Source: Phytomonas francai (Eukaryota > Euglenozoa > Kinetoplastea > Trypanosomatida > Trypanosomatidae). Taken from it: a stretch of DNA of 64,000 bases. The stretch lies in the NCBI GenBank assembly GCA_001766655.1, contig MJCC01000001.1:1632951-1696950 (forward strand). Direction: 5' to 3'. Below the pieces are notes generated by a model. The model made no database searches, was not told where the DNA came from, and worked only from the letters and a program-made list of their open reading frames with translations. How positions within the stretch are numbered: the first letter of the stretch is position 1; every line of letters starts with the position of its first letter. The position numbers and the translations under genes are program-made. Positions 49,645 to 60,329 of this stretch are shown here, piece after piece.

Positions 49645-50375
49645 CTGAGAAAGAAGGGGCAGTGTGTAAGTACAAATTAGACAAAAACCAGTCTATTCAA
49701 ACATAGATTTCGCTTTTTATCGACATACAAAATATTTATCCTAAATTTAGGGGGAAAACACTCCTTGTGTAGTTTGCTTTTGAAACAGTTTGGTATCATT
49801 TGTTGTTGTTGTTAGAACGTTCGATAGGTCGATATTATACGCACGGTAAATTGTGAAATTCAGACGACTTATGAGGACAGAGTATTCGATACCTTGTTCT
49901 CATATATATTTATATCCTTGCATCTATTCTAGAAATGGAAGTTTATATTTATCCTTTTCTAAAGATAGACTAATGTACATGTATATGTACATATATATAG
50001 TGGCATTAGTCATCTTAATCTATCGGGTTCTTTTCACAGCATCCTTTACGGAAAGAGAAGCAATTTAAGGGAAATGTGCGCAACGGCAAACATTAAACAG
50101 GCTATTGGTTTTAATTATACCTTTTTCCCTTCCTATGTTATGAGAGGAAGTAGATGAAAAACCTATGAACTAGGTAACTTGTATCCTGTTAGCGCTCTAT
50201 ATTACTAGTTACTGTGGTGAGTTTAAAAGTATATGCAAACATTTTTATTTCTAATCCTTTTTATACTCTTCTTTTTTTTTTGTATCTGATAATAATAATA
50301 AAATAACAATATTAATTTCTTCCTTGAGTTAGGAGCAACATATCAATTAAGAATATCCATCATAGTAACTCCCTT
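49645..50375. other. AT-rich intergenic region
   Basis: No gene supported. A TTCCTTGAGTTAG ending at 50332 is a candidate acceptor 44 bases upstream of the next ATG. A 71-residue frame at 49853-50068 is AT-driven and not credible. Confidence 0.5.
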
Positions 50376-51539
50376 ATGAATTTTAGTGGGATGAACGAGA
50401 CGCTCTTCTCCTCGCGCTTAAAGACAGTGCCTTTTCTTTTCCACCCTCCAAAAGAGGGTATCAAGGAGGATGTTATTCCCTACTGGCCGCTTTTTGTACT
50501 AATTTTAACACCTTTTTTGGTTTTGTTATTCTTTTGTGTTTGTCGGCGATGTCGAATTAGGTGGAGAAGGAGCTCCCAAGACCAATCCTCTGGGGAAGGT
50601 GATACGGATCCTCTGCTTTCCGAGATTCCACAAGCCCACGGAGAAAGAGAAGGAGAGGAGCTGGATCAGGAAACTCAGGCTTCTTGGTTGAGCAGGACCT
50701 ACCGTCTGTTTTGGAGGAAGCGCGCATTTATAGGAACTGGTAAAGATACCTCGCCCTCCTCAAAAGATGGGGATCCGATACGAACAACAGCTGTGAATAT
50801 TCTGCAGAATCCGCTCCAAGAAATCGGATCGTGTGAGGCTCTAGACCCCTTAAAAAACAGAAATATATCTAATGGGGTAACTGAGTTTGACTCTACTTCT
50901 CAGCGCTCTAATAATAGTAATAATAATCATCATCATCATAACACCATGAAAGACCCCGTGCAACCGATTGTGGGTGGTGGAGATCCCCTCACAGATGGGT
51001 TATTAGGAGCTCCTCCTCCTCCTCCTGTCGCTTCTCGCTATAATGGCGACATCCCACCTCTTCCCCTTCCTCGGTCCTCAAATGGCCTTCTAAGCAGGCC
51101 TTCGAACTTTCCTATTGCGGCGAGAGGAAACAATTTCCAGGGGCAAGTTGGGGATTCCCCGAAAGGGATCGTTTCCAGTGGGAATTCAGGGGAGGGGTTG
51201 CCTCCTCCTTCGCATGGGGACCGGCCGCCAGGAAGGGGTGGGCGCACTCGTCGCCATGGCGGGCGGTCGTACGCGGAGCCCTGGCAGCCGGTGGCATGCG
51301 TCGCCCCCTCTCCCCTGCCCGGTGGGGGGGATTCCTGCGAGAAAAAGGGTAAAAATATTCAGGGGGATCCTACGCAGGATTCCAGAAATTCAACTAGCGA
51401 GGCTGAAGACAACGACGACAAATCGTGTGACTCCCTGGACAGGTCGCCGAGTTCATCTTCCTGTCTTTCCCCGCAAAGCGACCATGTTAATTTGAATAAC
51501 AACACCAATATCAATACACATGTTGCTGGGAATGTCTAG
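50376..51539 (+). CDS. Single-pass membrane protein with Ser/Pro-rich cytosolic tail
   Basis: A 387-residue protein. A single strong membrane helix at ~33-54 (WPLFVLILTPFLVLLFFCVC) is flanked by a basic stop-transfer block (RRCRIRWRR), so the ~32-residue N-terminus is probably luminal and the long tail cytosolic. Just after the helix is DTDPLL (~74), which fits the acidic dileucine [DE]xxxL[LI] signal for sorting to endosomes or lysosomes. The rest is low-complexity: Asn/His runs (NNSNNNHHHHN), PPPPP (~214), and Ser-rich. No conserved enzyme domain seen and the family is unknown. The Pro stretch might bind SH3 or profilin-like partners; this is inference. Confidence 0.6.
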   Translation: MNFSGMNETLFSSRLKTVPFLFHPPKEGIKEDVIPYWPLFVLILTPFLVLLFFCVCRRCRIRWRRSSQDQSSGEGDTDPLLSEIPQAHGEREGEELDQETQASWLSRTYRLFWRKRAFIGTGKDTSPSSKDGDPIRTTAVNILQNPLQEIGSCEALDPLKNRNISNGVTEFDSTSQRSNNSNNNHHHHNTMKDPVQPIVGGGDPLTDGLLGAPPPPPVASRYNGDIPPLPLPRSSNGLLSRPSNFPIAARGNNFQGQVGDSPKGIVSSGNSGEGLPPPSHGDRPPGRGGRTRRHGGRSYAEPWQPVACVAPSPLPGGGDSCEKKGKNIQGDPTQDSRNSTSEAEDNDDKSCDSLDRSPSSSSCLSPQSDHVNLNNNTNINTHVAGNV

Positions 51540-52929
51540 ATCGGAGAGGGGAATTATTTCATAGATGAAATAGTTCTCTCAGACGATGCATTACCAAACT
51601 ATTATCCTCAACTGAGTGAAAACGCTCCGAACTTAAATTCCTTTCGATCTCACCCATAATATCCGGGAAAAAAGGGTTACGGAAAAAACAGCCGATAGCT
51701 ATCTCTGCATTATATATTTTGATATGCGTATTTAAAAAATGGTCTTGGGTAAACAAATCACGGGAAAAGGTTTATTATTTCTATTAATAGGTATCAACAC
51801 CGGAGTGCTTTTCCTTTATCACAATAACTCTCTTCTCTTTGTAATTTGCATCTACATTTTATGAATAATTCAACTTAATCTCTCGAAAAAATAGTGAATT
51901 ACAAGATCTAATTGCTATGACATAAAACTACTAATGTTAGTAGGGAATATATATATATATCTTGTATATCAATCCACCTTTTGATGCAATATTTTACGTA
52001 GCATGGAAATAGTTACCTTTGGTGGGAAAGGAAGAGATACGTTTGTATTCCGTTTCAATCCGCTTTTTTTTACTTGGTGGCTGTAGGGAAATTGAGACCT
52101 TTTTTTTAAGTCGAGGAAAGGAGTTGATTTCTTACTGATTAAAGTCTCTTCAGTATTATATCTAAAAACAATTTATATGCATATATTATTCAGATTTTCT
52201 TATCAGATAGTGACAAACTTTATACGCAAGACTAATTTGTAAATTCCTATCAATTTTTCCCTCTAGGGGAATGAAGTTAATTTGTTGTCTGATATGAGTC
52301 TTTGTTGTACCTCTGAAAAAAAAAAGGAATACTTTTTTCTTTATGTTTCAATCTAATTTATTTCCCCTCTTTGCCTTCCTCCCCTCTCCGCTCTATGTCG
52401 GCAAAATAGCAGTTGCATATATATGCATATATACATATATATATATATATTTCCCAGTTATATTTATTAAACGGAAGCGTAACGATAAAAAGGATCACGA
52501 AATACATGTCTTGAACGTTGTGTGTGGCATTTTTTTTTTTGCTGTGAGCTTGCGACTAACCTTTACCCTTCAAGGAGTTTCCTTTTTTTTCTGGATACTG
52601 TACAAGCACGTGACCTGAAATCATTCTATCAATATAAAAAGTCAAAAGCTTGACAAGCTTCTTGTGGACTATCGTAGCATTGAAAGCGATTTCAATATAA
52701 AATACTGTTGAAAGCATTATTGTAGATACATCTCTCTCGTAACCTTCTCCCAGTTGCTTTTAGGAAGTTATTTAAACCGAGTCTGTACCGATTTGGGCAA
52801 AAAACAAACAACTAGGGGAGAGAAAGCTGGATTCTAGATATGGCTAACCCCTCCATTACTTTTTATTTCTATTAACACATGCCCATTTGATTCAAACGCA
52901 TAAAGTCTTTCAATAAGGAAAAAATCAAA
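51540..52929. other. Long AT-rich intergenic region (1.39 kb)
   Basis: No gene supported. Contains short AT tracts (51947-51960, 52435-52451) and T runs. A 91-residue frame at 52343-52618 is AT-driven, with hydrophobic low-complexity residues, and is not credible. The final 60 bases before 52930 show no strong pyrimidine-AG. Confidence 0.55.
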
Positions 52930-55900
52930 ATGGCTCAAATAGCTGATAGCTCAGAGAAGCAGATTAAATTTATTACGATAAACGAACACAACCCTGTAGC
53001 CCTCTGTGCGGGGCTCAACGATCTCTGCAATTCCCTCCTAATCGGGCAAGAGACGTATTTGCGCAATTTTGATTCCGACGTGGTGATTCCGTTGCTGATG
53101 AGCATCCTTAAGCATGCCCTGGCGGGGGCCGTGGATGGCGACGTCCTCGTGATGGTCTTTTGTGCGCTTTCCCTGATCTTGGAGTTCGTGCCCTCGTCGT
53201 ATAACGTGGATGGGGAGCACCACCTGTCCATCCTCCAGCTCGCCTCGCAGGCGATGCACGACGCGGCCAGCCTGGAGTGGGCTTTCCTGGACTACAGCTC
53301 GGACATCCTTATCTAGGAGTGCCCGCGTGTAATTCGCTTTGTCGGGAAGGATGACCGCAATGGGGTGAGCTTATCCGTCATCCACGTTGAGGATCTTCTG
53401 TTTTTTCTGCAGTAATAAGCAGAGTTTGGTCGCGCGGCATGCGTTAGAAACCTTGCTGACGTTGTTCTTGAAGGTGGTTTTACCGTCAGATGAAAATCTT
53501 TAGAGATTATTTACGTTTTTGGCTTTGCCAATCGCAGCAGAAAGGGGAATCTTCACGTTAATCCAGCCGAAAAACAGAACCCTCTGACTGCAATGATTCA
53601 ATTGTGGTCGCTGTGGAGCACGTGATCGGCCCTTTTTTGTTGGGTTTAATAACCAATTTTTTCGACCACAACTTCACTTCGGAGGTGTGGAGTCTTTTTG
53701 AGCTCGCCTTGCAATGTTTAGGGGTCTTGATTGAGCGCGCGTTGCTTTGTTATCGGCCAAGCACTGCAAAGGCAATTAGCTACAGTACCCTGCCTTCTCA
53801 CATTTTTGAAGTGATTTCTCAAATCAATCAAGATATAGTTTTGCCGGCGAATACGCGTAACGAGCGGATTTGATTATGCGAGACTTTTTTGATGATTTTA
53901 GCAAGTAGCAATCGCAAGCTGTTGGCTGATAATCTCGTTGGGCCTGATAGCAAGGAATTCTTCCGTTCCCTTTTTGAGCACACCGAGTTTAGCATTCCTA
54001 CCTCTCTGGAGGATCTCTTTACAAAGATGCACGAGATCGGTCAGTATAAGACGCAATGCTGTGATAAACATCATATCATCACAATATCCGGCATCCATTT
54101 TTTTTATCTCCGAACTTCCACAAATTCCGATGGAAGCCTTAGGGCGAAAACCCAAATTTCCTCTACCAGTGTATCATTGGAAGTGGGAGGATGAGATGCG
54201 GCATGCGAATTACATTAGTGAAGCGCAGAGCATGTCGTTAGAGCTCGACTATTTCAGACTTGCGCGAAATTCGTTTATTACAATCCATACGAAGATCCTT
54301 CCGGTGGACTTACACCAAATGACGCTTTTCCGCCAATTGGAAAGCAACCATCGCAATATCTTTCGCTGCTTTACACCTTTTGTTTACCGTTATTTGGACG
54401 AGAAGTCCCTACGACCAGTGTTCGAGCGGGTGAAGGAGGGGGGCCCATGTTCGACGGAGGTGTCGTCGAAAAGTGGCCCCGCCTATTTTAGTTGCTCGAA
54501 AGGCGGGGGCAAGGAACTCATAGATCGCAAACGCACCGCGATCATCAAGCTCGACAGCGAGTTCAACAGGCCCAGCGTGGGCCTGGTGGCGTTCGATAAC
54601 ACGCCCTTAACGAATACGCTGGTGAACAAGGACTCGGTGCTCGTGGGGGACGCTCCGACGATCCCGGAGCAGTATTTCATTCCTTTTTGCGCGTACGCCA
54701 GCCACGCACCCGGGCAGATGGCGAAAGCGCTCTCCCTGTGGGCCTGCGCGGCGATACTGCGGATGAGCCTCCTCGCCGAGTCCACGCAGCCCCGGCTGGA
54801 GAGGCTGCTAGAGACTGCCATACTCCCTCTTTGTGAGATGTTCCGAAAGCTCTTACGGAGTCTTGGCAAAACCACCATGGCACTGATTTTGTCGATGATC
54901 GAGTGGCTGCTCCGCTGCGAAACCACGGATTCACTGAGCTTTTGCAAGGCCTCTGTAAGGAGGGGCCTCCTCACGCAGCTCCCGTGGATTATCATGGTGA
55001 ACCTCGATACTTACCTTCCGCAGTTGCTCGAACTCCACAGCCATCGGTTGGGAGTTCAGTTCTTCGTAGAATGCGCGCGGCAGATGCCGGAGACCGCAGA
55101 GCTACTGATTCGCTTTTTAGTGGAATCACTAAGCCTAAATAACGAGCTCCCCCTGATCGAGTCAGTGGCGTTTTCCGGGAAGGTCAAGCCTCACATGCCG
55201 GTTCATGCGTTTGAGACGCTGAGCGCCATCTCACCATGCGTGGTCCTATGCTCAAAATCCAGAAAGGCGTCCCCGCACCCCTCCGTGTAAAACAAAAAAG
55301 TTCCTTTATTACAGAAAAGCGCGCTCCCAAATCGATTGATCACTTTCACGTACCCCAACAGCGATTGTCTATGAGCCGAGTTCCACACCCGGAGAGCGCT
55401 CCCCGCGATGCTGAAGATAATGTCGCTCTTCAGCTGCCGAGTATTCAAACAGGTGAGGCTGCAATAGCAGCCGGAGAACTTCAACCCCCTTCGGGGATAA
55501 AATCTTCAAGCACCCCCCCCCCCCCTCGAGCATAACGGAGGTCGGCATGCGCGTCAAGGGCCTCTTTTGGATGTTTTCACCAATTGGCAACAAGATATCA
55601 CCCAGGAATCACCCGTCCAGCCGCGGCTTTCGTCTTTGGAAAAGCGTAGCAAGGAACGCGTGCATCTTTTCGCGTCGATAGGTGGTATCGAGCGCTTCCT
55701 CTGCCTAGGGACGACCTCGCTGAAGGGTTCGCAAGCTACATCATTTCCCCCCGCTGGTTTTAAGATGGACAAGCTTATCGCGCGCGCGGAATCCTTTCTA
55801 GAGCGGCAAATTACTACTGTTCAAAACACGGAGATAGGAAAGGCCAAGACGGAGGTGGCTAAATTGCTTAAATCAAAGCGTTTGCTTCTTCGGAAGGAGT

Positions 55901-57424
55901 TGGAAAAAGTAGTTTCATCTTTTCAAAGTCCGCAAACCCCCGCCGTCGTGCGCACGACTCGCAAGTCCCCAGCTGGAAAGCGAAGAGAGGAATCGACGTC
56001 GTTTAGTACGGTGGAACTGTCCGAAGAACAATCTAAGATGGCCGCGCAGCTTCTTTTGGAAGCTTTGGAGGAGCGTTATGTTCTTTATTGCCCCTTCACC
56101 TGCGGCCCATGTACACTGCAATCCACGTTTTTCAGTCATCTTTATCATCAGTGTGTGTTGACGGGAAATCAGGCTGCGCTTTTACAGCTGGAGGGCGCTT
56201 TGCTAGCTCCAGAGACCCCTGAAGACGCAAACGGTGAGAAGGCATTGCCATCTTTACGCGTAAGAGGAATAGAAGGAGATGCTGCGGCGACTTCCTCACG
56301 GGCGTCGCAAGCGGCGCTGGAGTTTTTTATCCCCTCCCCTAACCTACTAGGCACGCAAAACCTCACTCATGCATAGACGGAGACGATAGAAAGTGCGGCG
56401 GGAGCCGCCTCAAGTGCCGCTAACACTATGCCTAATGATTCCGAAGGAGGGCTTATCATGCCGCAACAGGTTGTGGTTTTTCACCATTTCGAAACAGGCA
56501 ACGACGTGAAATGCGTTTGAGGCTCGTACAATCGTATGGACCTCGCCTCTGTCGAGGTAGGCTTACCGACAAAGACGCTTCCAAAACTCACGTGCTGTGC
56601 AGATATGCTTTTGTTAATCTTTCTACATAGCTATTTTCGCCATCCGGATCAGGGTGTGGGTCCTCTTAGCACAGAGGAATCAATTAAAATGAGCACCGCG
56701 CGGGAGCTTTGGCAGCGCTTGGAAAGCACCAACGCCTTCGTGAGCTCGGTGCTGACTGCGACCGCGGTCAACGCCCTGCGGGCCTCCGCGCTGCGGGTGA
56801 GCCTCCTCCCCCCCCACACCACGCTCTTCCACACTGGCTGAACTTCGTCTTCCAGCACGCCTCTTTTCTACTGCCGAAGCAGATCCGCTACCACACGGCG
56901 AGGTTCCTCGCGTGCGGTGCGCGACGCTCCCTGGTCCAATACATGCGCACCCTCCGCTTCAGTCGCTTCACGCGCTGTGGAACGTTTCTCCCGGGAGAGT
57001 GGGCCAAGGCGTCGAATCATAAATTCTCCGTCAACCGCACGCATCTGCTCCAGAATGCGTTCACGGTGCTCAGCAAGTCCGCCGGCCTCCGGCTGCCGAT
57101 TTCGATGGAGTTTCTCGGCGACCTCGGTATCGGCCAGGGCCCGACCACGCAGTTTTACACCCTGCTCGCAAAGGCGCTTTGCCAGGAGCGGCTGCAGCTC
57201 TGGCGAAATACGGACGCCCCGGCCGGGCGCACCGACGCGCAGGTCCTCGCACTTCCGCTTTCGTCGCCACGCTCGACTTCCTCGCCGAGGCCGACTGGCC
57301 GCTCCCCTCCGTCAACACCTGCTTCCGCTACCTCAAGCTCCCGCCCTACCCCACCGAGGAGCTCATGCCCAAGAAGCTCCAGATTGGCATCACGTACTGC
57401 GGCGACTCCTTCGAGCTTTCCTGA
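52930..57424 (+). pseudogene. Broken TRIP12/UFD4/UPL3-type HECT E3 ubiquitin ligase
   Basis: Protein similarity continues through all three + frames over 4.5 kb. The N-terminal part (52930-53316) resembles the armadillo region of UPL3/TRIP12 (LRNFDSDVVIPLLMSIL, VFCALSLILEFVPSS). The C-terminal part begins in the pre-HECT region (FFLLPKQ-like start, ARFLACGARRSL) and HECT N-lobe (EFLGDLGIGQGPTTQFYTLL; TRIP12 EVGTGLGPTLEFYALV), then jumps to the C-lobe tail LPSVNTCFRYLKLPPY with the catalytic Cys, ending in SFELS. Roughly 300 residues of HECT domain between LQLWRN and FVATLDF (around 57255-57265) are missing. In-frame stops: TAG 53314, TAG 53501, TAG 56374, TGA 56518. Frame changes occur near 53400, 53585, 53880, 54100, 55250, 55520 and 56815, several at T or C runs. 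The disruptions are too many for one base-call error; either a decaying gene or a badly assembled one. Without the N-lobe E2 site it could not act as a ligase. Confidence 0.8.
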
Positions 57425-58197
57425 GGAGGGTCCACTCCTACGACTCGCGTCACCCTTTTCCCATCATGCTTACTTGCTTTGGTAGTGTTTAGAAGAAACA
57501 CTTTCTAGGTTGTCTATTTACCCCCCNCCCCCNCNCCTTTCCCTCTCCCCTCCGATCTACAGGCGATTATAAGCTCTAGCGCCCAAAGACCCCATAATGC
57601 TATTCTTCCAGTATACACCCCTTACTGGACCTTGTCTAGTTTTACAAAAGTTTTACCGGCCTTGTATTAGCGTTTTATTTTTTTTCGTGGCGCGGGAGGA
57701 GGGAGGAAGTCCCCTCTATCATGTATTTATGTGTGCTTATTGATGTGAAGATTTCCCGTGTTTGTGTGTGACGCATATATCAGTCTATGTTGCCTGAAAG
57801 ACAATTCATCTCATTGTTTCTTTTCAATAGATATCTAAGTAGAAATCGGCCTATAACCTACGTGGTAGTAAAACGTTAAAGTACGGAAAAGCAGACTACA
57901 TTAAAAAAAAAAAGACGGCAACACCGTACTTTACCGTTGGGAATTTGAATTATAGTATGACTATCTTTTTTTCCCCTTCCTACTGCGTCCATTATCCACA
58001 GTTTAATTCTAGCAGAAAAACTTACTAGCATTTAGTCTCTTCTCCACCTTCTCAACGAGGGGGGTTGCTATACCCTAATACAACGATAAGCTTTTTGACT
58101 TCATGAAGGGGATGATTGTTGCTTAAATGAGAAATTTGTTTGATTTCACATGGTGTGGCGCCTTTTTAAAAGGACTGAATACCACTTTTATGCATTC

Positions 58198-58214
58198 TTT
58201 TTTTTTTTTTTCAG
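58198..58214 (+). promoter_or_regulatory. Strong splice-acceptor-like T tract
   Basis: Fourteen T followed by CAG. It is ~480 bases upstream of the next large gene, so it may define a long 5' UTR or serve the short frame just downstream. Confidence 0.45.
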
Positions 58215-58229
58215 ACAACCTACCTAATC

Positions 58230-58301
58230 ATGCTCTTCATTAGCTTTTTCTTACTATTAACATTTATTCAAACGCCGTTAATTTGTGCAAAAAAAAAGTA
58301 A
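58230..58301 (+). CDS. Possible 23-residue hydrophobic micropeptide
   Basis: A complete ATG-to-TAA frame of 23 codons, highly hydrophobic (FFLLLTFIQTPLIC) with a KKK tail, 16 bases after a strong acceptor-like tract. It looks like a tiny membrane peptide or an upstream ORF in a leader. AT-rich sequence yields such frames by chance, so support is weak. Confidence 0.15.
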   Translation: MLFISFFLLLTFIQTPLICAKKK

Positions 58302-58692
58302 TTTCGGAAATCGTATGTATTTTAATTCTTGCGAAGCATCATTTAAATAATCGTCATGAAACCAATATGTTAACCACGCATACACGCAAATATATGAAGA
58401 AAAAAAAGAAAAGCTTCTTTTAAAAAAGCCTATCGACTGCTTAATAAAAAAGAGCTGTTGTGATGATATTTATGAATTACTACTCTACGGTTCAATTTGC
58501 ATTCACAACAGAAAAATAAAACCTTTTTCTTTTGATGCTGTTCTATCTTCTTCTTTTCTGCGAATTTTATTTATTGGATAGTTTGCGTAGCGTTCTGGCC
58601 CACAGGACTAAGCCTTGAAGACGAACGGTTGTTGTTTTTGCTACACTTCCAAGACTAAAATAGCAACCCCATTCCATAATTCAAGAACCATC

Positions 58693-59883
58693 ATGGGTAT
58701 CGATGTGTCTGATTTTTTGCCGGAGTTGACTTGTAATAAAAACTATGTCAAGAAAAAAAAGTATCTAAAACGGAAGCAAAAAGCCAATTTTGAAAGAGAG
58801 CAACAAATCAACAATAGGTTATCTAGAGGAGGGAAAAAATCTAAAAAAGCCCGGAAAGATGCACCTGATATAAAGGTAAAAAAGATGAAGGTACGAAAAC
58901 CGAAGACTGTGGTATCAGGTGTGAAAACAGGCAAAACAACTTTGCTCAAGAAGAAAGCGAGGGCGCTCGTTCAAGAAGCTAAGGCAAATAAAAAGAAGAA
59001 GCAGGCTCCTTCCAATCGGGTAATAGCAGCTAAACATACTTCGGGAAAGTCTTCCTCAAAGGAACTAAAAATCAAAGATAAGCGGGCTCACAAGGTGAAA
59101 GATACACCTCGGGTTCCTAAAAAGAGAACCCCATCATCAACGCTTTCTTCTTCAGTTCACCGGGAGGAGGAGGAAAGCAATTCCTTTGCGCCTGGCGTGC
59201 AAGCATCCAATAGTTCCCTAACCAGCGATGAGCTCGATCGCATGTTGATCGAACAGACGATACGTGGAAGAGATTACGCTGTCGGCGATGAAACCCTCGC
59301 CCATGCGAGGGATTTCATTCGCGAGGACCCCACACTTTACCCTCCTGAGGTTGCCTTCTGTGAGGACCTCGCGGAGGAAAAAGAAGGCGAGGACGTTACC
59401 GAAGATGCCCTTTTGAATAGTGCACACCGCTACTTCAAGGAGCTGAATGCGAAAGACCAGAAAATAAGGGAGTCGGCGGCGGCGTATTTGAAGAAGATGC
59501 GCGCAATCAATCGCCGTGGGGGGGATAAAGACGGCTTTCGCTATGTTCTCCCAAGTAGCGTAAAGCAAGTAGCTCGTCAGATGATGTTAGCGAGCAGCGC
59601 GGCGGAAGGCAATGGAAACCAAAAGGGTTCATCTCTGTTTTCGTCTTTAGCAATGGTAGATACGACGGCGTTGGATTCGACTTTTAACGGGGATGGCGTG
59701 CGTTCAACGGAGAAGAAACCGATGCGATCTCGCCGTCGTCGTCCAAGCACCTTTTCCGATTTTTATAAATTCCAAGTCAGCAAGCGATGGACACAGAACG
59801 CGGAGAGCTTTTTAAACCGTGGCCGAGCGCACAAAGCCCTCTTTGAGGCAAAGAAACGGCAGCGGAGTATTAGAAAGCTCTAG
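58693..59883 (+). CDS. Lysine-rich probable nucleolar protein
   Basis: A 396-residue very basic protein. The ATG at 58693 (MGIDVSDFLPELT) is chosen; the longer frame begins with TTG. Residues ~15-165 are Lys/Arg-rich and low in complexity (KKKKYLKRKQK, KKSKKARKD), typical of nucleolar proteins. A more structured segment (~180-300) contains DELDRMLIEQTIRGRDYAVG and NSAHRYFKELNAKDQKIRES, helical. The C-terminus has TFSDFYKFQVSKRW, which faintly recalls the FY.[WF]Q box of RRP7, but the middle does not match, so I do not name it. It sits next to a NOP53 homologue, which would fit ribosome assembly, though neighbours in such polycistrons are usually unrelated. Confidence 0.55.
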   Translation: MGIDVSDFLPELTCNKNYVKKKKYLKRKQKANFEREQQINNRLSRGGKKSKKARKDAPDIKVKKMKVRKPKTVVSGVKTGKTTLLKKKARALVQEAKANKKKKQAPSNRVIAAKHTSGKSSSKELKIKDKRAHKVKDTPRVPKKRTPSSTLSSSVHREEEESNSFAPGVQASNSSLTSDELDRMLIEQTIRGRDYAVGDETLAHARDFIREDPTLYPPEVAFCEDLAEEKEGEDVTEDALLNSAHRYFKELNAKDQKIRESAAAYLKKMRAINRRGGDKDGFRYVLPSSVKQVARQMMLASSAAEGNGNQKGSSLFSSLAMVDTTALDSTFNGDGVRSTEKKPMRSRRRRPSTFSDFYKFQVSKRWTQNAESFLNRGRAHKALFEAKKRQRSIRKL

Positions 59884-60329
59884 TTGGGGTGTGGGTTCGG
59901 ATACGGTATGACGCTTCTGCTGTCACCTTGCGACCTCTTATCTTACCTCTGCCTCCTTACGCACACATGCAATTCGCGTAAGCAGCTCGTGTAATCGAAA
60001 TGTCTAAATTAAGATTTTCAGAAACTAACATTTAAGGAAAAATCACTAAGGCGCGTCTAAAGCGACCAGCGACCTTCCGTCATTAATTATTTCCCTTGTG
60101 CCATTCCTCTGGATGGCTTTGCGGACCGATCCTATGCAGGTCCCTTTTCCCGTGTGACACACACGCCCCTTGTGATCTCCCCCTCTTCTCCCCGTCCTTT
60201 TGTTTCCCCTTAGGTTGCTCTGTCAGACTGCTTTAGATTCACCCAAGCCAATCCCTCCGGGCTGTCAAAGCGCGCACGTCGCTCGGGGGATTTGTCACAG
60301 GTCGCGGCCGATCGATCGCTAGCGCGCCG
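59884..60329. other. Intergenic region with strong splice acceptor
   Basis: A pyrimidine tract at 60174-60210 followed by TTAG (AG at 60212-60213) lies 117 bases upstream of the NOP53 start and is a good trans-splice acceptor. No gene here. Confidence 0.55.
60174..60213 (+). promoter_or_regulatory. Probable trans-splice acceptor
   Basis: Nearly uninterrupted C/T run (CTCCCCCTCTTCTCCCCGTC core) closing with CCCCTTAG. Typical of kinetoplastid acceptor regions; assignment is inference from pattern. Confidence 0.5.

Larger units (their letters stand above)
57425..58692. other. Intergenic region with N bases and a strong acceptor-like tract
   Basis: Three N bases (57527, 57533, 57535) lie in a C run. 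A run of T from 58198 ends in CAG at 58214, the best splice-acceptor match in the region. A 23-codon frame follows (58230-58301). Several further AG sites (58581, 58590, 58604) precede the next ATG. Confidence 0.55.

Noticed and set aside
52930..57424. Reassigned stop codons or nuclear RNA editing as explanation of the broken HECT gene
   Set aside because: All other genes use all three stops normally, and U-insertion editing is known only for mitochondrial transcripts; decay or assembly error is simpler.
58693..59883. RRP7 identity
   Set aside because: Only a short C-terminal FYKFQ segment resembles the family; the domain before it does not match.
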